From: Gemmatimonadaceae bacterium
Lineage (GTDB): Bacteria; Gemmatimonadota; Gemmatimonadetes; Gemmatimonadales; Gemmatimonadaceae
Direction of reading: 5' to 3'
Length of the DNA stretch: 64,000 bases
Assembly: GCA_036496605.1 (NCBI GenBank)
Contig: DASXKV010000003.1
Location: 124,001 to 188,000, forward strand
Part shown: positions 8,981 through 16,846 of the stretch, one piece after another
Position numbering within the stretch: position 1 is the stretch's first letter
Layout of the letters: every line of letters begins with the position of its first letter
Position numbers and translations under genes: made by a program
Notes under the pieces: generated by a model
The model's input: only the letters and a program-made list of their open reading frames with translations
Database searches by the model: none
Told to the model about the DNA's origin: nothing

Positions 8981-9244
8981 ATGGACGGAATTCTTTACGA
9001 GCGCACGCTACCGCATGGACCCGCGGTTCGAATTCGCCGGCTCACTGTCGCCGGCGAGCAGCCTGTCACGGTCGTACTCGAAGTCGATCGCCGCGCGGGG
9101 ACACCGCGCGCGAGTGCTGGTAGCCCGCCACCGCTGATGGAGTTCGAGGGCGCGAGCGAACAAGACGCAATGGACGCGCTCGAGCCGCACGCGCGCGACG
9201 ATCGCCGCGTAGTGCAGCTCATGCGCGAAAAGGGACTCCGCTAG
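8981..9244 (+). CDS. Small conserved-looking protein of unknown function
   Basis: The 87-residue protein is hydrophilic, with a basic N-terminal half (HGPAVRIRRLTV) and an acidic helical C-terminal half (EQDAMDALEPHARDDRR). No family was recognised. The ATG at 8981 has no clear ribosome binding site. A GTG at 8903 in the same frame overlaps the stop of the ferredoxin gene (GTGA), which would add 26 residues and couple the two genes. That alternative is possible. The codon pattern looks like its neighbours. The gene ends 3 bp before the stop of the convergent HNH gene. Confidence 0.55.
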   Translation: MDGILYERTLPHGPAVRIRRLTVAGEQPVTVVLEVDRRAGTPRASAGSPPPLMEFEGASEQDAMDALEPHARDDRRVVQLMREKGLR

Positions 9245-9247
9245 AGA

Positions 9248-9535
9248 TCACTCCATTTCGTCTCGGAGCGAACGGAGAATTCGCGGCCACACATGCACTG
9301 CGTAGCGAAAAAAGTTTGTGCGTGCGACCTCCTCGGCGACCAAAAAGTCACTAAGCCGACGATGACCTTTGAGCGTGTTGCACGCTCTACAAGCCGTCAC
9401 TAAGTTGCCGTCCGACCGGTCGCCGCCACGCACCCGAGCCTCCACATGATCGACCGTGAGCTCCTCGATCGGAAACTGCTCCCCGCAATACACGCATCGG
9501 TAAGCGTCGCGCTCGAAGATTCGTAGTCGCTTCAT
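9248..9535 (-). CDS. Small HNH endonuclease-like protein
   Basis: The 95-residue protein has a compact HNH / beta-beta-alpha-metal module: C14 and C17 (CVYC), D29-H30 (VDH), an Asn-containing loop GNLVTACRAC, and C49 and C52 as the second zinc pair. This layout is found in stand-alone HNH endonucleases, including McrA-like and DNA-repair-associated forms. The substrate is unknown. The start at 9535 follows AGGCAGGGG on the minus strand. Its ATG lies inside the same CATG that holds the ATG of the opposite-strand gene, so the two genes overlap head to head. A paralogue is present at 22336-22764. Confidence 0.82.
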   Translation of the reverse strand: MKRLRIFERDAYRCVYCGEQFPIEELTVDHVEARVRGGDRSDGNLVTACRACNTLKGHRRLSDFLVAEEVARTNFFRYAVHVWPRILRSLRDEME

Positions 9536-9854
9536 GGACAATCCCCTGCCTTCACGCCGCAAGATGATGGATGCGGCCCGGCGCTATCTGCTCGAGGGAC
9601 TCGACCGTGACGATCGCGAACCGGACTCCGATGCGCCGCCGCGTTTGACCCTCAAAGCCCTCGAGAAGATCAGCATGTCCCGCTCCCGCGAGCGTATCCT
9701 CGGCAATCTGGACGAGATGTACCGCGAAGCATTTGAACGTGCTAAAACCACGGGCGACCAATCCCAGATGGCCGCGCTCGACTTTGCCTATCGACGCGAG
9801 CAACTCTACTTCGAGATCCTGCTCGACATTCGCGAAGCCATGGAGCGACGCTGA
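9534..9854 (+). CDS. Small helical protein of unknown function
   Basis: The 106-residue protein is rich in charged helix (ILGNLDEMYREAFERAK and YFEILLDIREAMERR). It has no recognisable domain and no membrane segment. Its first ATG at 9534 overlaps the start of the divergent HNH gene. A second possible start is the ATG at 9564, which begins MMDAARRYL and would remove the overlap. The open frame has the base composition and codon style of real genes here. A function together with the divergent HNH protein is only suggested by position. Confidence 0.55.
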   Translation: MDNPLPSRRKMMDAARRYLLEGLDRDDREPDSDAPPRLTLKALEKISMSRSRERILGNLDEMYREAFERAKTTGDQSQMAALDFAYRREQLYFEILLDIREAMERR

Positions 9855-9866
9855 GACCCGGTTCGT

Positions 9867-10889
9867 CTACCGAGGATTTCGCGCGCCGCCGCCGTTGGAG
9901 CGGCGGAATCGCGAGCCGAACATCGAACCGGTCTTCTGCCCTGCCTCGCGCGCGAATCGCGGCCCTTTGTCGCGTTGCGGCCAGATGAGGCTTGCCGCAA
10001 TCGATACCGAAAGCACGCCGAGAATGATCGCGAGCGAGGGCAGCACGTCGACGTGGAACCATTGCTCGCCGAGCATCTTCACACCGACAAAGGTGAGTAT
10101 TGTCGCAATCCCGTACTTGAGCAGATAAAAGCGATCGACGACGGCTGCGAGCAAGAAGTACAACGAGCGCAATCCGAGAATCGCGAAAATATTCGACGTG
10201 AACACGATGAACGGATCTCGTGTCACACCGAAAATCGCGGGGATCGAGTCGATCGCGAAGACGAGGTCCGTCACCTCGACAAGGATGAGCACGAGAAAGA
10301 GTGGCGTTGCCAGCCGCCGTCCGTTCTCGACGACGAAGAAGTGCTTGCCGTGAAACCTCTGGGCGAGCGGAATCACTTTCCGCGCGCCGCGCACCACGGG
10401 ATTTCGATCCCCCTCGAACTCCTCGTCCTGCTTCAGCGCCATGCGCACGCCCGTGACGATCAACATCGCGCCGAAGACGTAAATCACCCAGTGAAAACGA
10501 GCGAGCAGCACCGTGCCGAGGCCGATGAACAGGCCGCGCATAACGAGCGCGCCGAGGATGCCATAGAACAACACGCGATGCTGACACGCCGCCGGTACCT
10601 TGAAGTACTCGAAGATGAGCACCATCACGAAGATGTTGTCGATGCTCAGTGACTCTTCGATGACGTAGCCGGTGAGAAACCTCAGCGCGACGTGATGGCC
10701 GTAGATCGCGAAGAGTCCACCGGCGAAGGCGAGAGCGAGGCCGACCCACACGGTCACCCAAGCCGACGCCTCCTTCGGGTGAACGACATGCTCCGTTCGA
10801 TGGAACACGCCGAGGTCGAGCGCCAACATCGCCAGCACGAAGGCGATGAAGATCACCCAGAACCACATGTTGGTCGCGATCCCTACCAT
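9867..10889 (-). CDS. TerC/Alx-family membrane protein, probable Mn2+ exporter
   Basis: The 340-residue integral membrane protein has about eight or nine hydrophobic segments. It shows the TerC family signatures IEESLSIDNIFV and VEVTDLVFAIDSIPAI with their conserved acidic residues. Early hydrophobic sequence FVLAMLALDLGVFHR is typical of Alx-type members, which in E. coli are linked to manganese export. The start was set at 10889. A longer reading from GTG at 10949 would place translation inside the riboswitch terminator and was rejected. ATG 10868 (MWFWV) is an alternative. The upstream yybP-ykoY riboswitch supports a role in Mn2+ homeostasis. The C-terminal tail is basic and cytoplasmic. 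Confidence 0.9.
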   Translation of the reverse strand: MVGIATNMWFWVIFIAFVLAMLALDLGVFHRTEHVVHPKEASAWVTVWVGLALAFAGGLFAIYGHHVALRFLTGYVIEESLSIDNIFVMVLIFEYFKVPAACQHRVLFYGILGALVMRGLFIGLGTVLLARFHWVIYVFGAMLIVTGVRMALKQDEEFEGDRNPVVRGARKVIPLAQRFHGKHFFVVENGRRLATPLFLVLILVEVTDLVFAIDSIPAIFGVTRDPFIVFTSNIFAILGLRSLYFLLAAVVDRFYLLKYGIATILTFVGVKMLGEQWFHVDVLPSLAIILGVLSVSIAASLIWPQRDKGPRFAREAGQKTGSMFGSRFRRSNGGGARNPR

Positions 10890-10916
10890 CTTGCCATCAT
10901 CCGTCAGCCCGATAGC

Positions 10917-10968
10917 AAATAAGAAAAGCGAGACCACTACGACATCCACGATGCCGTAGTGGTCTCGC
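10917..10968 (-). terminator. Riboswitch-controlled intrinsic terminator upstream of terC
   Basis: On the minus strand a perfect 14-bp stem is formed by GCGAGACCACTACG (10968-10955) and CGTAGTGGTCTCGC (10941-10928), with a 13-base loop. It is followed by TTTTCTTATTT (10927-10917). The 5' arm of this stem is also the 3' strand of helix P1 of the riboswitch, so P1 and the terminator exclude each other. The layout fits ligand-dependent antitermination. Confidence 0.92.
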
Positions 10969-11083
10969 CATTAGCGCGCCCGCTTCACGCGCCATTCGGC
11001 CGACCGGGACCCCATTGGGCTCCGTCTTGACGATCGACCAATCCGGCGCCGAGGCACCGGCCGGCTACTCCCCACTTGCTACG
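10955..11083 (-). promoter_or_regulatory. yybP-ykoY manganese riboswitch aptamer
   Basis: The minus-strand leader contains GCAAGTGGGGAGTAGC (11079-11064), holding the family hallmark GGGGAGUAGC, and an inner segment ATCGTCAAGACGG. It closes with TGGCGAGACCACTACG (10970-10955), matching the AGCAAGACC-type 3' consensus. CGTAG/AGTGG at the 5' side pair with CCACTACG at the 3' side to form P1. This is the layout of the yybP-ykoY family (Rfam RF00080), which senses Mn2+ and often controls TerC/Alx or P-type ATPase exporters. The gene directly downstream is a TerC member. Bound ligand should stabilise P1, prevent the terminator at 10917-10968 and turn the gene on. Confidence 0.92.
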
Positions 11084-11222
11084 AATGGTGCACGATCCAA
11101 CGCGGCCGGTCAAGCGCTGCTGCCTCTTCCGTTGCCGCGGCGACATCGTCACCCTTGAGCCGCTCCCCTGTTCTCGATATGCACCCAGTTCGACATCAGC
11201 GACTCACCAGCGACCAATCGCC

Positions 11223-12932
11223 ATGTCTCTTTCGTTCGTTCACGTTGCCGCGCTGGCCGCTCTTTCACTCGTTCCCGTGAGCGATATGCACGCTCAACGC
11301 ACGAATCGCTCCTCGGAAATCGCTTCGCCCTCGGCGCGCCCAACGCTCGCGGTCGTCAACGCTCGCGTCTGGACCGGCGATCCGCGTCGCCCGTGGGCAG
11401 ACGCGCTCGCTGTGGACGGAGAGCGCATCGCGCTGGTCGGTACGAGCGCGGAAGTCAAGAAACTCGTATCGTCCTCGACGCGAGTCGTCGATGCGGGTGG
11501 AATGATGGTCGTTCCCGGCTTCATCGACTCGCACGTGCACTTCATCAGTGGCGGCTTCGGCCTTTCGTCGGTACAGTTGCGCGACGCGAAGACGCGGGCT
11601 GAGTTCATCCGACGAATCAAGGAATACGCAGCGACACTCCCGCCGGGCACCTGGATCACCGAAGGGAACTGGGATCACGAACAGTGGGGCGGGGAGCTGC
11701 CGCGTCGTGACTGGATCGACTCGGTGACGCCTAACAATCCCGTCTGGATCAATCGACTCGACGGACATATGAGTCTGGCGAACAGCGCTGCCTTGCGGGC
11801 CGCTGGCGTGGATGCGAACACGGCCGACGTCGCCGGAGGGACGATCGTGCGCGGCGCCGATCGCGCGCCGACCGGCATTTTCAAGGACAACGCTACATCG
11901 TTGGTCGATCGCGCCGTACCTGACCCTCCTGAGGAAGTAATAGATCGGGCAGTGGACGCCGCGATGAGCTATGTCGCGGGCAACGGCGTGACGTCAGTCC
12001 ACAACATGGGCACCTTCGCCGATCTCGCCGCGTTCGAGCGCGCGCAGACCTCCGGGCGCATGAAGACGCGGATATATGCCGTGGTGCCGCTGGCCACGTG
12101 GGCGCAGCTCCGCGATACGGTGAAGGCGCGGGGCCGCGGCGACGCCTGGCTGCACATTGGCGGATTGAAGGGATTCGTCGACGGTTCGTTAGGCTCGCAC
12201 ACCGCCGCGATGCTGCAGCCTTTCACGGATGCGCCGAACGACACCGGATTGTTCGTCAATACCCCGGAGCACCTCTACGAGTGGACGTCGGGCGCCGACA
12301 AGGCCGGTCTGCAGGTCATCGTGCACGCGATCGGCGACAAGGCGATTCGCACTCAGCTCGACATCTACCAGCGTGTCGAACGCGAGGACGGCCCGCGCGA
12401 TCGGCGGTTCCGCATCGAGCACCTCCAGCACATCTCTCCTGCCGACATTCCGCGCGTCGCCCCCCTCGGCATCATCGCGAGCATGCAGCCGTATCACGCG
12501 ATCGACGACGGCCGCTGGGCGGAAAAGGTGATCGGACACGAGCGCGCCAAGACGGCGTACGCCTTTCGCTCGCTGCGCGACGCCAACGTACGGCTTGCCT
12601 TCGGGAGCGACTGGTTCGTCGCGCCGGCCACGCCGATCGAAGGTATCTATGCTGCCGTGACGCGACGGACACTCGACGACAAGAATCCCGGCGGCTGGAT
12701 TCCAGAGCAGAAGATCACCGTCGAGGACGCGCTTCGCGCATACACGAGCAATGCGGCCTATGCGGAGTTCATGGAGAAAGAGAAGGGAACGCTCGCGAAG
12801 GGAATGCTTGCGGATTTCGTCATTCTCGACCGTGACCTAACGAAGATCGCGCCGGAAACCATCCGCGATACGAAGATCGTAATGACGGTAGTGGGCGGAA
12901 AGCCGGTGTACGAGCGATCCGCGATGCCTTAG
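11223..12932 (+). CDS. Exported amidohydrolase family 3 protein (YtcJ-like)
   Basis: The 569-residue protein has a signal peptide of about 25 residues ending DMHAQ, chosen as the reason for starting at ATG 11223. The mature protein is a metal-dependent amidohydrolase: ARVWTGDP at the first beta-sandwich, VVPGFIDSHVHF with the metal-binding HxH, and later His residues in VIVHAIGDKA and RIEHLQH. It ends with a conserved ADFVILDRDLTKI strand. Members of this group (NfdA/YtcJ-like) hydrolyse formamides, amides or cyclic imides, but the substrate here is unknown. It would act in the periplasm. Its upstream region overlaps, on the other strand, the terC riboswitch. Confidence 0.9.
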   Translation: MSLSFVHVAALAALSLVPVSDMHAQRTNRSSEIASPSARPTLAVVNARVWTGDPRRPWADALAVDGERIALVGTSAEVKKLVSSSTRVVDAGGMMVVPGFIDSHVHFISGGFGLSSVQLRDAKTRAEFIRRIKEYAATLPPGTWITEGNWDHEQWGGELPRRDWIDSVTPNNPVWINRLDGHMSLANSAALRAAGVDANTADVAGGTIVRGADRAPTGIFKDNATSLVDRAVPDPPEEVIDRAVDAAMSYVAGNGVTSVHNMGTFADLAAFERAQTSGRMKTRIYAVVPLATWAQLRDTVKARGRGDAWLHIGGLKGFVDGSLGSHTAAMLQPFTDAPNDTGLFVNTPEHLYEWTSGADKAGLQVIVHAIGDKAIRTQLDIYQRVEREDGPRDRRFRIEHLQHISPADIPRVAPLGIIASMQPYHAIDDGRWAEKVIGHERAKTAYAFRSLRDANVRLAFGSDWFVAPATPIEGIYAAVTRRTLDDKNPGGWIPEQKITVEDALRAYTSNAAYAEFMEKEKGTLAKGMLADFVILDRDLTKIAPETIRDTKIVMTVVGGKPVYERSAMP

Positions 12933-12994
12933 GCCAAGCGCGCTCACGCGGTCACCGTCACGACCGCGTCGACGAGCTGCACGACGCGCCGCCC

Positions 12995-15900
12995 TCATTG
13001 ATAGCTGAGAATCACACCGGCTCCGTTCGACGTCCCCGTCGCGAACACGTTCAGCGATCCTGACCCCCACACCTGGATCAGGGTTGTCGAGCCGGAAGTG
13101 GGTAGCGGCGTCGACGTCCACGTCGTTCCATCAAAGTGATACGCGCTGCCTTCACCGACAGCCCAGATATCCGAGCTCGACGTGCCCCAGAGGCCATTCA
13201 CACCCTGGCCGGTCGAGCCCGCGATGTTCCATAGAGTGTGCTTGGTCCACGAGGCGCCGTCGAAATGCCATACGTCGCCTGCGGATAACCCGCCCCCGAT
13301 CCAGACGTCGTTTGGAGAACTGCCCCACACCGCGCCGAGCGCCTCGATTGCCTCATTAGGCTCGGTGGTGAGGTTCGGGAGCGTGATCGGCGTGACATGC
13401 TGTCCATCGAAGTGCAGCACCACCCCGTTGAAGCCAACGATGTAGATGTCGCTCGCCGAGCTTCCCCACATCGCCAACAGCGGCGCGCTCGTGCCGGTCG
13501 GGATGGGCGGTGTCCAGCCGCCCCTGCCGTCGTAATGCAGGAAGGTTCCTCGATCGCCGCAGACGTAGACGTCGTTCGCCGACGAACCCCAGACGGCGAA
13601 GAGGCTGGCCGTCGTTGACGCACTCACCGAGGTCCACGTCGCGCCATCGTAATGCAGCAGCGGGCTCTCTGAACCGAATGCCAGCGTTGCGTAGATGTCA
13701 GATGGCGACGAGCCCCACATGCCCCACAGCGTCCCCGAACTCGCATCGCTCGAGAGCGAGCTCCAAGTCTGACCATCGGATTTGAGAATGACACCAGACG
13801 ATGCCGCGGCGAATATCTGTGAGGCGGAGCTTCCCCAGATCCCGTGCACCGATGCCGTCGTCGGGGTCTGCATCACCGTCCACGTCCCGAGGGAGAACGT
13901 TGCGCGCACGGTTTGGTCCTGCGTCATCGAGAAGGCGCACATCGTTGAACCGGAGCACGCGCCAGCCCATGCGCCGAGCTTGAATCCAGCGGCCGGTGCG
14001 GCACTCAGCGTCACCGGCGTTCCGTCCAGGAATATCGCCGTGCACCCGGTCGCACTCGCCGCCCCGTTGGCGATCGTGCAGTTGATTCCCGCTGGCGAGC
14101 TGCTGACGACACCATTGCCCGACGCGCCAGAAATCGTGAGTGTTCGCTGAACTCGCGAGAAGGTCGCCGCGATTGTTTGTGACTGACTCATCGTCACACT
14201 GCAGGGATTCTTCCCGGCGCAGACTCCGCCGAAACCGTCGAATGTGCTGTTGGACGTCGGCGTCGCCGTCAGAACGACGACTTGACCGAGCGGCGAAACG
14301 TACGAGCAATTCCCGCTCGTTGTGCCGGATGTCAGCGCGCACGCAACGCTTGCCGGCTGCGAAGCGACGCTCCCGGAGCCGGCGCCCGTCAGCGTGACGG
14401 CGAGCGTCGGGAGAGCCGTGGCGCTGAAGCTCACGCCGAGCGTTCCCACCTTTGCATCGAGGCTTTGAACGCCAGCGGCGGTGCCCAACGTCCAGCTGCC
14501 GCCACTCGCCATGCCACTGGCGTCCGTCGTCGCCGAGGCGCTCGACAGCGAGCCAGCGCCACTCGCGGGAGTGAACGTCACTGTGATACCAGATAGCGGA
14601 TTCCCGAAGCTGTCGGTCACGCGCACGCTCGGCGCGATTGGCAGCGCTGCACCAGCGGCGGCGCTCTGGTTGTTGCCCGTGACGATCGCGATCTGACTGG
14701 CTGCGCCGGCGACGGCCGTCGCCGCGAAGGTGATGGTCGTTAGGCCCGCGGCCGACGCAGCGACCGTTTGAACACCGGCCGACGTGCCGAGCTGCCAAGC
14801 AACCTGCGCCGTCCCGGTTGCATCTGTCGTCGCGGTCGCCGTCGGATTGAAGCTCTGCCCACCACCAACGCCGCCGGAAGCTGCCGTGAACGTCACCGCG
14901 AAGCCGGGCACCGGATTGCCGTGCGCATCCACGACGGCGACGCTGAGCTGATTCGTGAGCGTTGTCCCGACAACACCGCGCTGTCCATTTCCGCCGGTGG
15001 CGGATAGCTGTGCAGGGGCGCCGGGATCGACGACGACGGTGAACAGCTTCGACGATTCGCCCACTGACGCATTGATCATCGTCGTTCCGGCGTGTCCGTC
15101 GGTCGTGAACGTGACGGTCGCCTCACCCAGACTATTGGTGACGGAGTGGTCGCCGCTCAAGGAGCCGTACCCGCTCACGATTCGCCAGCCCACCGTCACG
15201 CCAGGAACGGGGTTGCCATGCGTGTCGGTGACGAGCGCGACGAGCGGCGCCGCCGGCGACGCCCCGATCATGAGATGTTGGGAATCACCCGTCGGCGCTC
15301 CCACCGCGCTCGGCGCGCCGGCAGCACTCGTCAAGCTGAACGTCGCCGCGACGCCGGTGAGCCCGGCGACGTCGGCGCGAATCGACTCGCTGCCGGCGAC
15401 GGCGCCTAACGTGTACGCGGTGCTCGCGAGGCCATCGGCTCCAGTCGTCACCGTGGCCGCAGCGATCGCGCCCGTACCGCTGACGCGGGTAAACGTTACG
15501 CTCGCGCCGCTCACGGGATTGCCATATGTGTCCGCTACGCGAACGACGAGTGGCGTTGGCAGTACCTGGCCGCTCGTGCCGCTCTGAGCGTCGCCAGACA
15601 CCTTGCTGAGGGTGGTTGCCGCGCCTGCGTGTGCGGTCGCGCTGATCGAAACCGGCTGCGGCGCACCCGTGCCCGCGCCGGTTATCAACGCGCGAAATTC
15701 GTACGTACCCGCGGCCGTTCCGACGGTTGCGATAGTAGAGGCCAGCCCCTGAACGTCGGTCGTCGCCGTCCCCGCGCCGACGCTGCCACCGGAAGTGATC
15801 GCCTGGAAGGTGATCGGCACGCCGGGCACGCCTTCGCCTGCGGCGCTCAATACCTGGATCTGGAACGGCTGCGTGAGCGTCGAGCCGACCGTTGTCGTCT

Positions 15901-16624
15901 GCGCGCCTCCGCTGAGAATCGCGAAGCGCGTCGGAAGCCCGACGACGTGCAATGATGCTGCGGCTACCAGGAGATTCAGCGCATGCGCCGTGATCGTGAC
16001 AGTTCCGGTCTTCACGCCTTGCACGAGACCGGTGGCCGAGACCGTGGCGACTGTCAGGTCGCTCGACGTCCAGGCGGTGATCGGCAAGTCGATGACTGGA
16101 GATTGATTCGCCGCAAGCGCATTGGCGGCGAACTGTTGAGAACCGGTCTGACCGATCGTCGCCTGCGCGGGTTGCACCTTGAGCAGCGTCGCGGCCGCGC
16201 CGGGCCCCACGTATGTGAGCAGCGCCTTCGAGATCGTTGTCTGCGATTGCCACATGGTGACCGGCGTCGTCGCGGCGAAGATCGGTGTCGATCCGCTGCG
16301 CAGCTGGATCGTCGCCGTCAACTGCTCACGCGCGGCCGTTAGGCGCACGGCGACGGTGATCGTCGCCTGGCTCTGATCGGCGGGGAAGTCGACGAGCTGG
16401 CTGGCGCGGACGTCACCGGCGCCGCCGCGAACCTCGACGAAGATCTTGTCGATCGCGAGACCGGCAGCGCTCAGACTCTGCGCGATCTCCTGTGCCTCAC
16501 GAGAGTACGTGGGCTCGATTGAGAGGTGGCCTTGGCCGTGGCGTAGTCCAGTCGGCGCGTCGGTGCACGTACAGAGCACGAGCGCGAACAAAACAGCCGC
16601 GGATCGGGGATGCGGGCGCCGCAT
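12995..16624 (-). CDS. Very large lipoprotein with Ig-like (Big) repeats and a beta-propeller-like C-terminus
   Basis: The 1209-residue protein has a lipoprotein signal (LFALVLCTC, lipobox Cys near residue 19). After a conserved N-terminal module come a Big_2-like domain (ATVSATGLVQGVKTGTVTIT) and about five Big_1/invasin-like repeats with the formula VTDxxGNPVxGVxVxF and TTDxxGxA. Two copies of an InlB-like bacterial repeat follow (CSVTMSQSQTIAATFS and CAFSMTQDQTVRATFS). The last third is a repeat of WGSS-x-x-D-(I/V)-Y and LLHYDG units, suggesting a beta-propeller. It is probably anchored in the outer membrane and exposed, as an adhesin or matrix protein. The neighbour at 16847 shares the N-terminal design. 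Confidence 0.87.
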   Translation of the reverse strand: MRRPHPRSAAVLFALVLCTCTDAPTGLRHGQGHLSIEPTYSREAQEIAQSLSAAGLAIDKIFVEVRGGAGDVRASQLVDFPADQSQATITVAVRLTAAREQLTATIQLRSGSTPIFAATTPVTMWQSQTTISKALLTYVGPGAAATLLKVQPAQATIGQTGSQQFAANALAANQSPVIDLPITAWTSSDLTVATVSATGLVQGVKTGTVTITAHALNLLVAAASLHVVGLPTRFAILSGGAQTTTVGSTLTQPFQIQVLSAAGEGVPGVPITFQAITSGGSVGAGTATTDVQGLASTIATVGTAAGTYEFRALITGAGTGAPQPVSISATAHAGAATTLSKVSGDAQSGTSGQVLPTPLVVRVADTYGNPVSGASVTFTRVSGTGAIAAATVTTGADGLASTAYTLGAVAGSESIRADVAGLTGVAATFSLTSAAGAPSAVGAPTGDSQHLMIGASPAAPLVALVTDTHGNPVPGVTVGWRIVSGYGSLSGDHSVTNSLGEATVTFTTDGHAGTTMINASVGESSKLFTVVVDPGAPAQLSATGGNGQRGVVGTTLTNQLSVAVVDAHGNPVPGFAVTFTAASGGVGGGQSFNPTATATTDATGTAQVAWQLGTSAGVQTVAASAAGLTTITFAATAVAGAASQIAIVTGNNQSAAAGAALPIAPSVRVTDSFGNPLSGITVTFTPASGAGSLSSASATTDASGMASGGSWTLGTAAGVQSLDAKVGTLGVSFSATALPTLAVTLTGAGSGSVASQPASVACALTSGTTSGNCSYVSPLGQVVVLTATPTSNSTFDGFGGVCAGKNPCSVTMSQSQTIAATFSRVQRTLTISGASGNGVVSSSPAGINCTIANGAASATGCTAIFLDGTPVTLSAAPAAGFKLGAWAGACSGSTMCAFSMTQDQTVRATFSLGTWTVMQTPTTASVHGIWGSSASQIFAAASSGVILKSDGQTWSSLSSDASSGTLWGMWGSSPSDIYATLAFGSESPLLHYDGATWTSVSASTTASLFAVWGSSANDVYVCGDRGTFLHYDGRGGWTPPIPTGTSAPLLAMWGSSASDIYIVGFNGVVLHFDGQHVTPITLPNLTTEPNEAIEALGAVWGSSPNDVWIGGGLSAGDVWHFDGASWTKHTLWNIAGSTGQGVNGLWGTSSSDIWAVGEGSAYHFDGTTWTSTPLPTSGSTTLIQVWGSGSLNVFATGTSNGAGVILSYQ

Positions 16625-16846
16625 GCTCGATGATCCGGTAAAGAGTGACGCTCCGCATGCGGAGACGACTATGAGACTCGGGCCACCAAGCTGTGGTGAC
16701 GAGCGTCGCCCGTCAACGTGTTGCGCGGACGCATCAGGTCGGGAGATGAGCATACAGTAAACTCATTCCGGACCGTCATTGCAAAATGCAAGAGCGTTTG
16801 GTCGAGCCTGACGGCGCGACCGTCTCGCATCCCGACCGCCGGCGAA

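Noticed and set aside
9742-10866. A 374-codon open frame on the minus strand overlapping terC
   Set aside because: It is in another frame of the well-supported TerC gene; its Arg-rich translation has no membrane segments or motifs.
10890-10949. Longer TerC start at GTG 10949
   Set aside because: It would begin within the riboswitch terminator; the next in-frame start 10889 lies after the T run.
12947-12970. 8-bp hairpin ACGCGGTC/GACCGCGT after the amidohydrolase gene
   Set aside because: No T run follows on either strand, so a terminator is not supported.
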